In this document: piece by piece, positions 51,025 through 58,868 of the stretch
Layout: the number at the start of each line of letters is the position of its first letter
Numbering within the stretch: the stretch's first letter is position 1
Source of the DNA: Mucilaginibacter sp. Bleaf8
GTDB lineage: Bacteria > Bacteroidota > Bacteroidia > Sphingobacteriales > Sphingobacteriaceae
Reading direction: 5' to 3'
Assembly (NCBI RefSeq): GCF_018390515.1
Contig: NZ_JAHBBK010000006.1
Span: forward strand, 1 to 64,000
Length of the DNA stretch: 64,000 nucleotides
The notes under the pieces: model-generated
The model's database searches: none
What the model saw: the letters and a program-made list of their open reading frames with translations, nothing else
What the model was told of the DNA's origin: nothing
Program-made: the position numbers and the translations under genes

Positions 51025-51963
51025 ATGACAACTGATAAGCCTAATCTGATTGATACCGACTTTAAAGCAGCTGCTTTGGCAGCAGGCCTGATTGATAGTG
51101 GTAAAGTAGCCCCTGATGAAGTGATAATTATTCCTCAGGGCCCGCAAAAACGGGCTTACGCCAAAGAAATAGTTGATATCACCAGTTACCGGTCGGCTTA
51201 CAGGAACCGGTTGATGACCGCTATTCATATCAACCGCGAAGGATTATATGATATGTTGCCCGAGGGGCTTTTTCATCAGCCGCCGGCCTCGAGCGTGATG
51301 GTTACGGAAGAGGAAATGATAAAAGATATCAAAACCCGCCGTGAGGAGGAAAAGCAGGCCCGCAACTTTTTTGCACCGCTGGAAACCGGGCTGTACCATC
51401 TGCGTACGGTAATTGAGCTTTACGAAAACCGCGTTGATAAAAAAGATGAGTACGATGAGCTGGTGAACATCTTTTTAAAAGAATGGAAAGAGTTCAAGTG
51501 CTTTACCAACCAGCAAATGGTTATACTGATTCATGTATTGCCGGTTATACATGAGCAGCGCAACAATCTCCCATTTATAGGCAACATATTAAACATCATG
51601 TTCGGTGTTAATTTTGACCTGCAATATCGCCTGCACGAAACTAAAATCGGCGTATCGCCGGTACTGGATACAGGCAGCAAACTGGGTGCAGGCAAGCTGG
51701 GCGTAAATTTTATTGCCGGCGACAGCTATGAAGCCGAAGAAGAGCTGCATATAACCATCGGGCCGCTTACGGCCGCCAAGATGCTTTCCTTTTTACCCGG
51801 CACCCGGCAGGCCGAGGCACTTGATGTACTGCTCAACTATTTTATACCCCTGCAAACTACCATTCGTACAAGTTACGTGGTAGAACCCGAGCACCAAAAA
51901 CTGGTATTAGGTAATGATACAGAGAACGCCTGCCTGGGCTTTACCACTTACCTGGGCAGTTAG
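51025..51963 (+). CDS. tssG: T6SS-iii baseplate subunit TssG
   Basis: This 312-aa protein has TssG-like features: an N-terminal AALAAGLIDSGKV segment, SYRSAYRNRLMTAIHINREGLYDMLPEGLF, the middle INIMFGVNFDLQY-like segment (LNIMFGVNFDLQYRL) and the family's C-terminal ACLGFTTYLG. TssG binds two TssF copies and TssE to form the baseplate wedge. Unusually it is encoded alone on the plus strand, and its stop overlaps by 4 bp the stop of the converging tssF gene. No separate terminator fits between them. Confidence 0.85.
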   Translation: MTTDKPNLIDTDFKAAALAAGLIDSGKVAPDEVIIIPQGPQKRAYAKEIVDITSYRSAYRNRLMTAIHINREGLYDMLPEGLFHQPPASSVMVTEEEMIKDIKTRREEEKQARNFFAPLETGLYHLRTVIELYENRVDKKDEYDELVNIFLKEWKEFKCFTNQQMVILIHVLPVIHEQRNNLPFIGNILNIMFGVNFDLQYRLHETKIGVSPVLDTGSKLGAGKLGVNFIAGDSYEAEEELHITIGPLTAAKMLSFLPGTRQAEALDVLLNYFIPLQTTIRTSYVVEPEHQKLVLGNDTENACLGFTTYLGS

Positions 51964-53807
51964 CCCTCCATAAATACTCGGTAACTGGCGTTCATTACGC
52001 TACGGCTCTCCAGCTTAGATAGCAATAAGGCAAGCAGCGTATCCCAATCCTGGCGGTCCAGTTTCAAGGTATCATCAGGCTTCAGGAAAATGTCAATGGT
52101 TTTCTTAAAGCCTTCTTTCGGGTTACTGGATACGGCCACGCCTTTGGCAGTCCGCACATTAGTGATCTTGTTACCCAGTTCATAATAGCAGAAACTGATC
52201 AGATCAGCTTGGGTAACAATGCGGTCTTTGGTGGTAAGGCCGTATTTGTAAGCCTGTATGCGTTCGGTGGCCCCCAGGCTGTTTCGCCCGCCAATGGTAC
52301 CGGTCATCAACCGCAAGGTATCTGCCCTTAACTTAAACATTTCAAATTGCTGCAGGCGCGAGCCGCGACGGATATGGTTGGCTGCGTCGGCAAGGGTAGT
52401 CCAATAATGCACGTAAAGCATGGCTGCCTGCGCCGGCGGGTTCACAATTAAATAGTTGAACGGCTCCGGACTGTGATGGGCATGCTGCACTTTCCTTTCA
52501 ATAAGTGACAGATTTTGCTCCAGCGTTCTTAAAATACCGGTCAGGTAGTCGGTGCCATAACTGGTGAAGGCCGCTTTTTCATCCCGCAATAACTCGAACA
52601 GGTACTGGATAATCTGCTGGGCATCGCGGGAGTCGAAACGCTCGGCCCCGCCATTACGGATGGAATAACTGCCATCGTAGCTTTTGCCGGCCTGTGCATA
52701 GGGTATTTCCGCATAATAGGTATTGCGGTCGTCGTACACTTCCTTAACCGAGAGAAAATGATCCTTGTTTTCGGGCTTAACCGGAATAACATTGTTCAGT
52801 TCACGCAGGCGATATTTCTTTTCGTGCAATCGCCGGTTAACTACCGGGAAGCAGTTGATCGCTATCTGAAGATCATCAATAACGGAAGCCGGAATAGCTG
52901 CCGGAAAGCTGAGCTTGATCCAGACACAAGGCCTGAGCCTGTTCATTTCACTATTATTAAAGAAAGGAATTAGTTCATCCGGAAGAGATCGTTTTTGCGT
53001 GCCGATATTCTGCAAGCGCTCGTCCGTTAACGAAATAAAGCGGCTATCGTAATAAGCTTTGATATCACGAATGATCAGGTTAATGATATTCTGCTCATAA
53101 AATACCGGGCGTATATCCTGTGCAAGGTCTTCCTGGTAAATAAATCCCGGCCTGCTCTGTACTTCTTCGTTATGCAGGTAGCACTTAACAACCGATAGCA
53201 GCTTATAAAAGTCTTCGTTGGCACCATAGTCGGGCCATTCTATAAAAAGGGATAGATTATTGATATCCGTTAATTGTTCGGCGCAATCAATACCGAGCCA
53301 TAAACTCCGCCCATCGGTAATGCCGCTTTGTGTGGTATGGAGCACGGTGTTTTTGTGCAGGTGTTCATCATACTCAAACACGTTGTTACCGCTGCATATA
53401 TACCGAATAGCCGCATTAAATAAGGAAACACCGCCCGCCGGCGAAAAAAACATGTCGGCTTGCTCGGCCTGTCCATTCTCCTTAGCTGCGGGCTGCCGGT
53501 AAAAAAAGTGACTGTCAACCGTCAATGCCTCACGGGATTCAATGGGCTGGGCTCTAAGAATGGCGTGCGCCGGTAAAGCCGAGGTCAGGTAATCGGATGC
53601 CAGGATACGTGATATCTTATTGAGTACCCTCGTTTCGAGGTTCTTAACGTCGTTTGATATATTAAACAGCTCCGTACTTAGCGCTTCTATCAGCAACTTC
53701 ACCATCGGGTCCATATCGTTCGCGTTACTGGTGCCCCAGTAATCCATAGCATTGCGCAACATGCGCGAACGGATATCCTCTTTGGTATTAAATAGTATAT
53801 TACTCAT
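51960..53807 (-). CDS. tssF: T6SS-iii baseplate subunit TssF
   Basis: This 615-aa protein begins with the TssF-type helical region (MLRNAMDYWGTSNANDMDPM, VKLLIEALSTELFNISNDVKNLETRVLNKI). It continues with ILRAQPIESREALTVDSHFFYRQ, the strand-rich region that in TssF contacts the wedge, and ends with a long domain including FPVVNRRLHEKKYRLRELNNVIP. The length fits the family. It is cotranscribed with the tssE-like gene 7 bp upstream and converges on tssG. Confidence 0.92.
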   Translation of the reverse strand: MSNILFNTKEDIRSRMLRNAMDYWGTSNANDMDPMVKLLIEALSTELFNISNDVKNLETRVLNKISRILASDYLTSALPAHAILRAQPIESREALTVDSHFFYRQPAAKENGQAEQADMFFSPAGGVSLFNAAIRYICSGNNVFEYDEHLHKNTVLHTTQSGITDGRSLWLGIDCAEQLTDINNLSLFIEWPDYGANEDFYKLLSVVKCYLHNEEVQSRPGFIYQEDLAQDIRPVFYEQNIINLIIRDIKAYYDSRFISLTDERLQNIGTQKRSLPDELIPFFNNSEMNRLRPCVWIKLSFPAAIPASVIDDLQIAINCFPVVNRRLHEKKYRLRELNNVIPVKPENKDHFLSVKEVYDDRNTYYAEIPYAQAGKSYDGSYSIRNGGAERFDSRDAQQIIQYLFELLRDEKAAFTSYGTDYLTGILRTLEQNLSLIERKVQHAHHSPEPFNYLIVNPPAQAAMLYVHYWTTLADAANHIRRGSRLQQFEMFKLRADTLRLMTGTIGGRNSLGATERIQAYKYGLTTKDRIVTQADLISFCYYELGNKITNVRTAKGVAVSSNPKEGFKKTIDIFLKPDDTLKLDRQDWDTLLALLLSKLESRSVMNASYRVFMEG

Positions 53808-53814
53808 GATTAGA

Positions 53815-54297
53815 TCAGGCTGATAACGGACTTAAAAACAGGGCAATAGAAAACCGGTAATTTTCTCCGGTTTTATGAACTTTTGCCCGTACAACAATCT
53901 CTACCTGCTTTTTGATTTCGGTAACATTGCGTAGTGGGTAAAACTTGTTGATTTCTGAGATATGCACGTCAATGTGTACATCATATATACGCTGCTCGTA
54001 CTTAGTAATCGACCGCAGCAGCGACTGCCGCAATTTTTCTTCCCAGATACTTTCGCTGATGATCAGCTCAAAATCCAGGTCCCATATTTCGCAGCCAAAA
54101 TCTGGCTGGTAGCGATGCTCGCCAAAACGGGTAAATATAATGAGTTCGATATACTCGGATATAGACGTACCTATATCCTGCGTCTCCAGATCCTGGCCCT
54201 TGAAAACGCTACCCAAACGAAACGGTTTTTTATATAAAGGTATAGGCATGTAACTAAGCGATAACTGCTGGTTTATTTTTTGATAACTATTAAACAT
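53815..54297 (-). CDS. tssE: T6SS baseplate subunit TssE (gp25-like)
   Basis: A 160-aa protein of the GPW/gp25 family: SISEYIELIIFTRFGEHRYQPDFGCEIWDLDFELI contains the sheath-initiating EHRxxxxFGxxxW/D motif, and the C-terminus has the usual strands (LRNVTEIKKQVEIVVRAKV). I set the start at ATG 54297 (MFNSYQKINQQ); a longer frame begins 46 codons upstream but that part is unlike the family. Gp25 proteins trigger sheath polymerisation on the baseplate. Confidence 0.88.
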   Translation of the reverse strand: MFNSYQKINQQLSLSYMPIPLYKKPFRLGSVFKGQDLETQDIGTSISEYIELIIFTRFGEHRYQPDFGCEIWDLDFELIISESIWEEKLRQSLLRSITKYEQRIYDVHIDVHISEINKFYPLRNVTEIKKQVEIVVRAKVHKTGENYRFSIALFLSPLSA

Positions 54298-54455
54298 TTT
54301 TTTTTGATAATGGTTGTATGAAATGTTGTGTTGACGAGTAAGCCTGTTGTACCGCCATATACAGGGGCTTTTAGTGTCCGGCAATTCTTTCCCGTTCGGG
54401 GAAAACGCCGGCAGTGCGGTAAGCAAACATAACACCAGCGTAATACCTGTTACAA

Positions 54456-54971
54456 ATGAAGCCGATAAACAATCGAGATTTAAAAAGCTCGTATCTAAAC
54501 TTTATACTCTATTTCGTTATTCTGCTGTTTTTCAGCGTACTGGTAGTCTATTTCTTTTTCCTGACGTCTAACCGGGAGGTAGCCATGCTGAACAACCGGG
54601 TCAAAGAATCAGAAAAACTGATTTCGGTACGTAATGATATCAACAATAACTTTGACATTATATTGCTGCGCCTTACGCAGCTGTCACAATACACCAAGCT
54701 TAATTCAACCGAACTGAACAATCAAAGCCTGCTGCTGAACGATATACAGGAAAGCAACTTAAAAATCCAGGCTTTGTTACAGCAAAATACCTTGCCGCTC
54801 AAGAGCTTTGAATTGTATAAAAAGTTAAGCAATAACATCAGCACGGTAGCCAGTATTAAAGATTCGCTCTTTACCACACGCTATCAGATCGAGAGCCTGC
54901 GTTCGCAGCTGCAATCGTGCAACAAAACCAATACATCAGCCATAAACACACTCAGAAGCCTCAGACGATAA
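54456..54971 (+). CDS. tssO: T6SS-iii membrane protein TssO
   Basis: This 171-aa protein has a short cytoplasmic N-terminus, one transmembrane helix (about 14-36, LNFILYFVILLFFSVLVVYFF) and a periplasmic coiled-coil domain. This is the architecture of TssO, a subtype-iii component thought to contribute to the trans-envelope complex that replaces TssJLM. It heads the long rightward operon and is divergent from tssE. A second protein with the same architecture follows 2 bp after its stop. Confidence 0.75.
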   Translation: MKPINNRDLKSSYLNFILYFVILLFFSVLVVYFFFLTSNREVAMLNNRVKESEKLISVRNDINNNFDIILLRLTQLSQYTKLNSTELNNQSLLLNDIQESNLKIQALLQQNTLPLKSFELYKKLSNNISTVASIKDSLFTTRYQIESLRSQLQSCNKTNTSAINTLRSLRR

Positions 54972-54973
54972 TT

Positions 54974-55459
54974 ATGATGAAGTTTAGCATTAAAGAACGT
55001 CGCGAAAAGTTCCTGTTCTTTTTAGGACTTTTTCTGTTCACTGCAGCAGTGTTATGCACCGCCATCTTTTATAATTATGGTAACGACAGCGACATATCCA
55101 AAGAAGATTTTTCCAAACGCCTGAATGAAGAAGAGCGCTTTGAAGCCACCGTTGCTGAAGCGTTACCGGCCATTGATACTACCTATACCCGCATTGTGAA
55201 ATTTAACCCCAATGTACAGGCTGTATTTCTGGAAAATGATATCAAAAATGCCATCACCGCTGTACGTTCTTATTATAACAGCCGGCCTTATGATAGCCGC
55301 TATAAATGCTTTGTATACGCATCCAAAATTCAGGAAAGCCTTTTTTACGATAAGCGCGAGCTGAGAGGTAATTATAATGACATATCACACATCAATAAAC
55401 TTTTAGACGATTGTAAACTATCTACCCGGCAATTACAGCAAAGCCTGGGAACACGCTAA
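54974..55459 (+). CDS. Second TssO-like T6SS membrane protein
   Basis: This 161-aa protein starts at ATG 54974 (or 54977), directly after the tssO stop; a GTG-initiated longer frame overlapping tssO is rejected. The N-terminus is basic (MMKFSIKERREKFLFFLG), followed by one transmembrane helix (about 14-33) and a periplasmic helical domain (NDIKNAITAVRSYYNSRPYDSRYKCFVYASKIQ). The topology mirrors the upstream gene, although sequence similarity is weak. It could be a TssO paralogue or one of the other small envelope components (TssP/TssQ) of subtype iii. Confidence 0.7.
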   Translation: MMKFSIKERREKFLFFLGLFLFTAAVLCTAIFYNYGNDSDISKEDFSKRLNEEERFEATVAEALPAIDTTYTRIVKFNPNVQAVFLENDIKNAITAVRSYYNSRPYDSRYKCFVYASKIQESLFYDKRELRGNYNDISHINKLLDDCKLSTRQLQQSLGTR

Positions 55460-55488
55460 ATCAATACTAAACAAACATCACTCAACCT

Positions 55489-56454
55489 ATGCAAGACGAT
55501 TACAATAACGGCAGATCAGTTGAAACTAACCGGCAGAATTACATCATCCTGTATATTATTGTTGCCATACTTTTATTAGCCGGCCTAATTTTTCTATTCA
55601 AAAGCTCGCTTTTTGAAGAAAACACCGTTAACGCAAAAATTCTGAAAGACCAGATTTACCTGAACGAGGATCTGGTGTACTCAGACAATACCAAAGGAGC
55701 CAGCAAATGGCTATGGGAATTTGGCAATGGTGAGCGTGCAACCACACAAAACGGGGTTTACCGGTTTAATAAGCCGGGCGCTTACATTGTGCGGGTAACG
55801 GTAAACGGTAAACTGCAGCAGCAGTTCCCGATTGACGTAAAAGACACCGTTGCTGCACCAATTAAAGATACGCTGATTACCATAAACGGGCCAACGCAGG
55901 GCATCGTGAACGAAGAGGTAAGGCTGGAAGCGCAGGGCAATGCCCGTATACTCGAGTGGTCGTTCGGTGAAACCGGCCGGGTGGATGTAAAGGGGCCAAC
56001 CGCATTGTATACCTATCATAGCCCCGGCATTTATACCGTAAGGCTCAACACCGATAACAGCTTGCGCCAGGTTATACACCGCATCCGTATCACCAACCCC
56101 GACTCGGCCCTGGTTAATACACTGGTAGCCCCTGGCGAAGGCGAGCGCAAGGTAGTTGATGACATTCGTGCACACCTGCAGGCCATTGCCAATGGTGCCG
56201 ATTTCAATAACCATTACTACTATCTGGTTAATAAATATTTCTGTGGCGATGAACGCGTGTCCGTAAACCTGGATGCCAATGGCGATACCAAGCAAACCGA
56301 CCTTTATTCTTACTGCATGCGCCTTACTTTTGGCGGCGGTGTTAATATCGATGAAGCACAGGTTACCTTAAGGCCAAAATCCAATTGCTCGAGCTTACTT
56401 ACCGTAAAGCAGCATTCGGCCACCTCTGCCCAGGGCATTAAACGTTCAAGATAG
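55489..56454 (+). CDS. T6SS-associated PKD-domain membrane protein
   Basis: This 321-aa protein has one N-terminal transmembrane helix (about 17-38, NYIILYIIVAILLLAGLIFLF) and then two Ig/PKD-like domains (about 60-125, WLWEFGNGERATTQNG with YRFNKPGAYIVRVTVNG; about 130-205, ILEWSFGETGRVD with YTYHSPGIYTVRL). The C-terminal domain contains YYLVNKYFCGDERVSVNLD. PKD membrane proteins recur beside tssR in subtype-iii clusters and one may correspond to TssP, but I cannot fix that name. It probably spans the periplasm and contacts peptidoglycan or other envelope components. Confidence 0.8.
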   Translation: MQDDYNNGRSVETNRQNYIILYIIVAILLLAGLIFLFKSSLFEENTVNAKILKDQIYLNEDLVYSDNTKGASKWLWEFGNGERATTQNGVYRFNKPGAYIVRVTVNGKLQQQFPIDVKDTVAAPIKDTLITINGPTQGIVNEEVRLEAQGNARILEWSFGETGRVDVKGPTALYTYHSPGIYTVRLNTDNSLRQVIHRIRITNPDSALVNTLVAPGEGERKVVDDIRAHLQAIANGADFNNHYYYLVNKYFCGDERVSVNLDANGDTKQTDLYSYCMRLTFGGGVNIDEAQVTLRPKSNCSSLLTVKQHSATSAQGIKRSR

Positions 56455-56476
56455 TTAGCTAAACCAAGCATTCACC

Positions 56477-58852
56477 ATGAAACACACAATAACCTTTTTC
56501 ACTATATTATTAACTGTTACAGCAGCGCAGGCGCAATCGCCGGTTTCTATCAGCAAAAAAGTTAAAACCATGCCGGCGGCTTTTGAAAAGCCCGATGCGC
56601 GCACCAATATTTATGAGGACGGCAAAACCACATCCTTACCATGGATCGTTTTTTCGGACCGCGACGAGAACTATACTTACACCGCACCGGGTGGCTCGCT
56701 GGTGATGAAGAAGATTAAGTTTATGGAGCCTTTCTATGTGAGCCAGGAAAGCAATGGCTACCTTAAACTAATCAAATACCAGCCGGGCATGGTTCAGGGC
56801 CGCAAGCTAACCAATAAAAAGGCGGCACAAAGCTACGGCTGGATCAGCAAGAATAAGGTGCTGCTTTGGCAGGCGGCCTATGTAAACAAAGCAAGCGGCC
56901 ATACGCAAAAAGCGGTAACCATGGTTTCAGACAAGGGAGCGCTTTTGAACCCGGACGCTTATTATGACCGGTCGGATTCGCTTTACGTATATAACTCACC
57001 CGACCTGTCACAGAAAAAAAGTAAGGTTGCCCTTAACCAATTACTGTATATCTATAAAAAATCGCCCGATGGTAAAACCGTGCTGGTAGGATCTGATACC
57101 CAGCTGATACCAGATAGCGCACTAAACAGCGTATATGGCTGGATACCGGCCGATGCAGTACACAGCTGGGGCGAAAAGCTGTACATCACAGCTGCCAGAC
57201 CGGGTTACGACACTGACGACTCAACCGCAATGGCTATCAATGCGGCCTTGAAGCCGGGCAGCCCTGTTGCAGGCAAATTTGCCTTTGATCCGCTTATTGA
57301 ACCCGATCAGCCTTTGCTGCGCAGCTTGCCGGTGATAAACACCTCATCGGGTGCCAATGCCGGCAACATGCAGGTTGGCCTGGCTGCCGATGTTTATGAC
57401 AAATCGAACAACAGCATACTGAACATTAAAGGCGGGCACATTTCTTACCAGGATTACCTGGCCCTGCGTAAAAACATGCGCAAAATCAATGTGGTTTTTG
57501 TTGTGGATGGTGGCAGTGCCATGCGTAATTATTTTGCAGGTTTAACCAGTACTATTCAGTCTTTCGAAAAAGTGTTTAACAGCTATAATGCAGGTAACCA
57601 GATACAGTATGGTGCAGTAGTTTACCGTAGCGAAAGTAACTGTACAACAGGAGGCATTGAGCAGCAACCTTTTAATTCTGATTACCGCCAGGTGGTGCGT
57701 TTTCTGGATAAACAAGCTGCCGTAACCGCAGGTTGTGCCGCAGCAACCAACAGCCAGCCGTTATTTGAAGGGATAGGCGCATCCGTAAACATGCTGGCCA
57801 GCCGCCGCAATCAAACCAACCTAATTGTATTGATAGGCAGCACTGGTAACGGTTACTATAACAACGAAAGCATTTACAATCTGGCATCGCGCGTGGCATC
57901 GGCCGATGCCCGGATATTAGCTATACAGGTTTACAGTGATTACAAACCTATTTATAACGACTTCGTTATTCAGGCACGTAAGCTGGTATCGGAATCGGCA
58001 GTACAGGCCGCCGAACGTAAAAAAAGCCGTATGGTTGTTGGCGAAGGTTTAACTAACAGTCAGCAGTTCAATACATCCGTGTCCGACTCTGTTTCGTTCT
58101 ATCTGGATTATCCACGCAACAGTTTGGTACAGGGTGCGGTAGTATTTCCGCCAAAAGGCGTGGTTAAATCAAACCAGGCCATGGAAGCTTCTTTAAGCAG
58201 ACTGATGGCCGAAACCCAATATGACATCAAATCGCAAACCCATTCGCTGGATAGCGCCTTCAGGCTTACCGGCCGCGAGCACCGCTATGTATCACCGGTG
58301 GTGCTAACCCAACTATCGGCACCGGTTCCTGATAACCTGGGCGATGATATGCCGCATAATGCCTTTAAGTATTTTCTGACGGCTGATTTGCCTGCAAGCG
58401 TTGTAACCGAGCATCCGCAATTACTACAGTACTCTTTAATATTAAACGATGCAGAGTATAAACAAATGCAGGATATACTATCCCTGATGATTGGCGAGAA
58501 CCTGCAGCAGGATGCCGGTAATTTCCGCAAAAAGCTGTTCCGCAATTACCTGAACATTTTGCAGGATAACCTGGATATGGATATCAGCCGGGGCGATATC
58601 AAAAAAATGAGGCTAACCGACTACATTCAAAAAGCAACCGGACTGATACCACCTGCCAACCCTGCATTAGGTACCTACCGGGTGATAGATTTGAAACGTA
58701 CAGGTAACATGCCACAGCAGCCTTTTGAGGCCTACATAAGTTACCTGATACGTAGCCGTAACAATATGAAACAGCAAACCATGCTGAAACAGCATTTCCT
58801 ATCAAACGGCAAGGTGTACTACTACGTAACACAAGCTAACTGGCAACAATAA
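56477..58852 (+). CDS. tssR: T6SS-iii protein TssR
   Basis: This 791-aa secreted protein has a signal peptide (about 1-20, MKHTITFFTILLTVTAAQAQ). Residues 25-260 hold SH3-like repeats (AYYDRSDSLYVYNSPDLSQKK and similar). A VWA-like domain at about 335-500 starts INVVFVVDGGSAMRNYF, where DGGSAM stands in for the MIDAS DxSxS. A helical C-terminal region follows. Size, position before clpV and domain order match TssR, a Bacteroidota-specific T6SS component. It lies 22 bp downstream of the PKD gene in the same operon. Confidence 0.88.
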   Translation: MKHTITFFTILLTVTAAQAQSPVSISKKVKTMPAAFEKPDARTNIYEDGKTTSLPWIVFSDRDENYTYTAPGGSLVMKKIKFMEPFYVSQESNGYLKLIKYQPGMVQGRKLTNKKAAQSYGWISKNKVLLWQAAYVNKASGHTQKAVTMVSDKGALLNPDAYYDRSDSLYVYNSPDLSQKKSKVALNQLLYIYKKSPDGKTVLVGSDTQLIPDSALNSVYGWIPADAVHSWGEKLYITAARPGYDTDDSTAMAINAALKPGSPVAGKFAFDPLIEPDQPLLRSLPVINTSSGANAGNMQVGLAADVYDKSNNSILNIKGGHISYQDYLALRKNMRKINVVFVVDGGSAMRNYFAGLTSTIQSFEKVFNSYNAGNQIQYGAVVYRSESNCTTGGIEQQPFNSDYRQVVRFLDKQAAVTAGCAAATNSQPLFEGIGASVNMLASRRNQTNLIVLIGSTGNGYYNNESIYNLASRVASADARILAIQVYSDYKPIYNDFVIQARKLVSESAVQAAERKKSRMVVGEGLTNSQQFNTSVSDSVSFYLDYPRNSLVQGAVVFPPKGVVKSNQAMEASLSRLMAETQYDIKSQTHSLDSAFRLTGREHRYVSPVVLTQLSAPVPDNLGDDMPHNAFKYFLTADLPASVVTEHPQLLQYSLILNDAEYKQMQDILSLMIGENLQQDAGNFRKKLFRNYLNILQDNLDMDISRGDIKKMRLTDYIQKATGLIPPANPALGTYRVIDLKRTGNMPQQPFEAYISYLIRSRNNMKQQTMLKQHFLSNGKVYYYVTQANWQQ

Positions 58853-58868
58853 TTTTAGCGAATCATTT

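Noticed and set aside
55711..56295. 194-aa minus-strand ORF inside the PKD protein gene
   Set aside because: It is antisense to a gene with transmembrane and PKD motifs in an obvious operon; there is no independent support.
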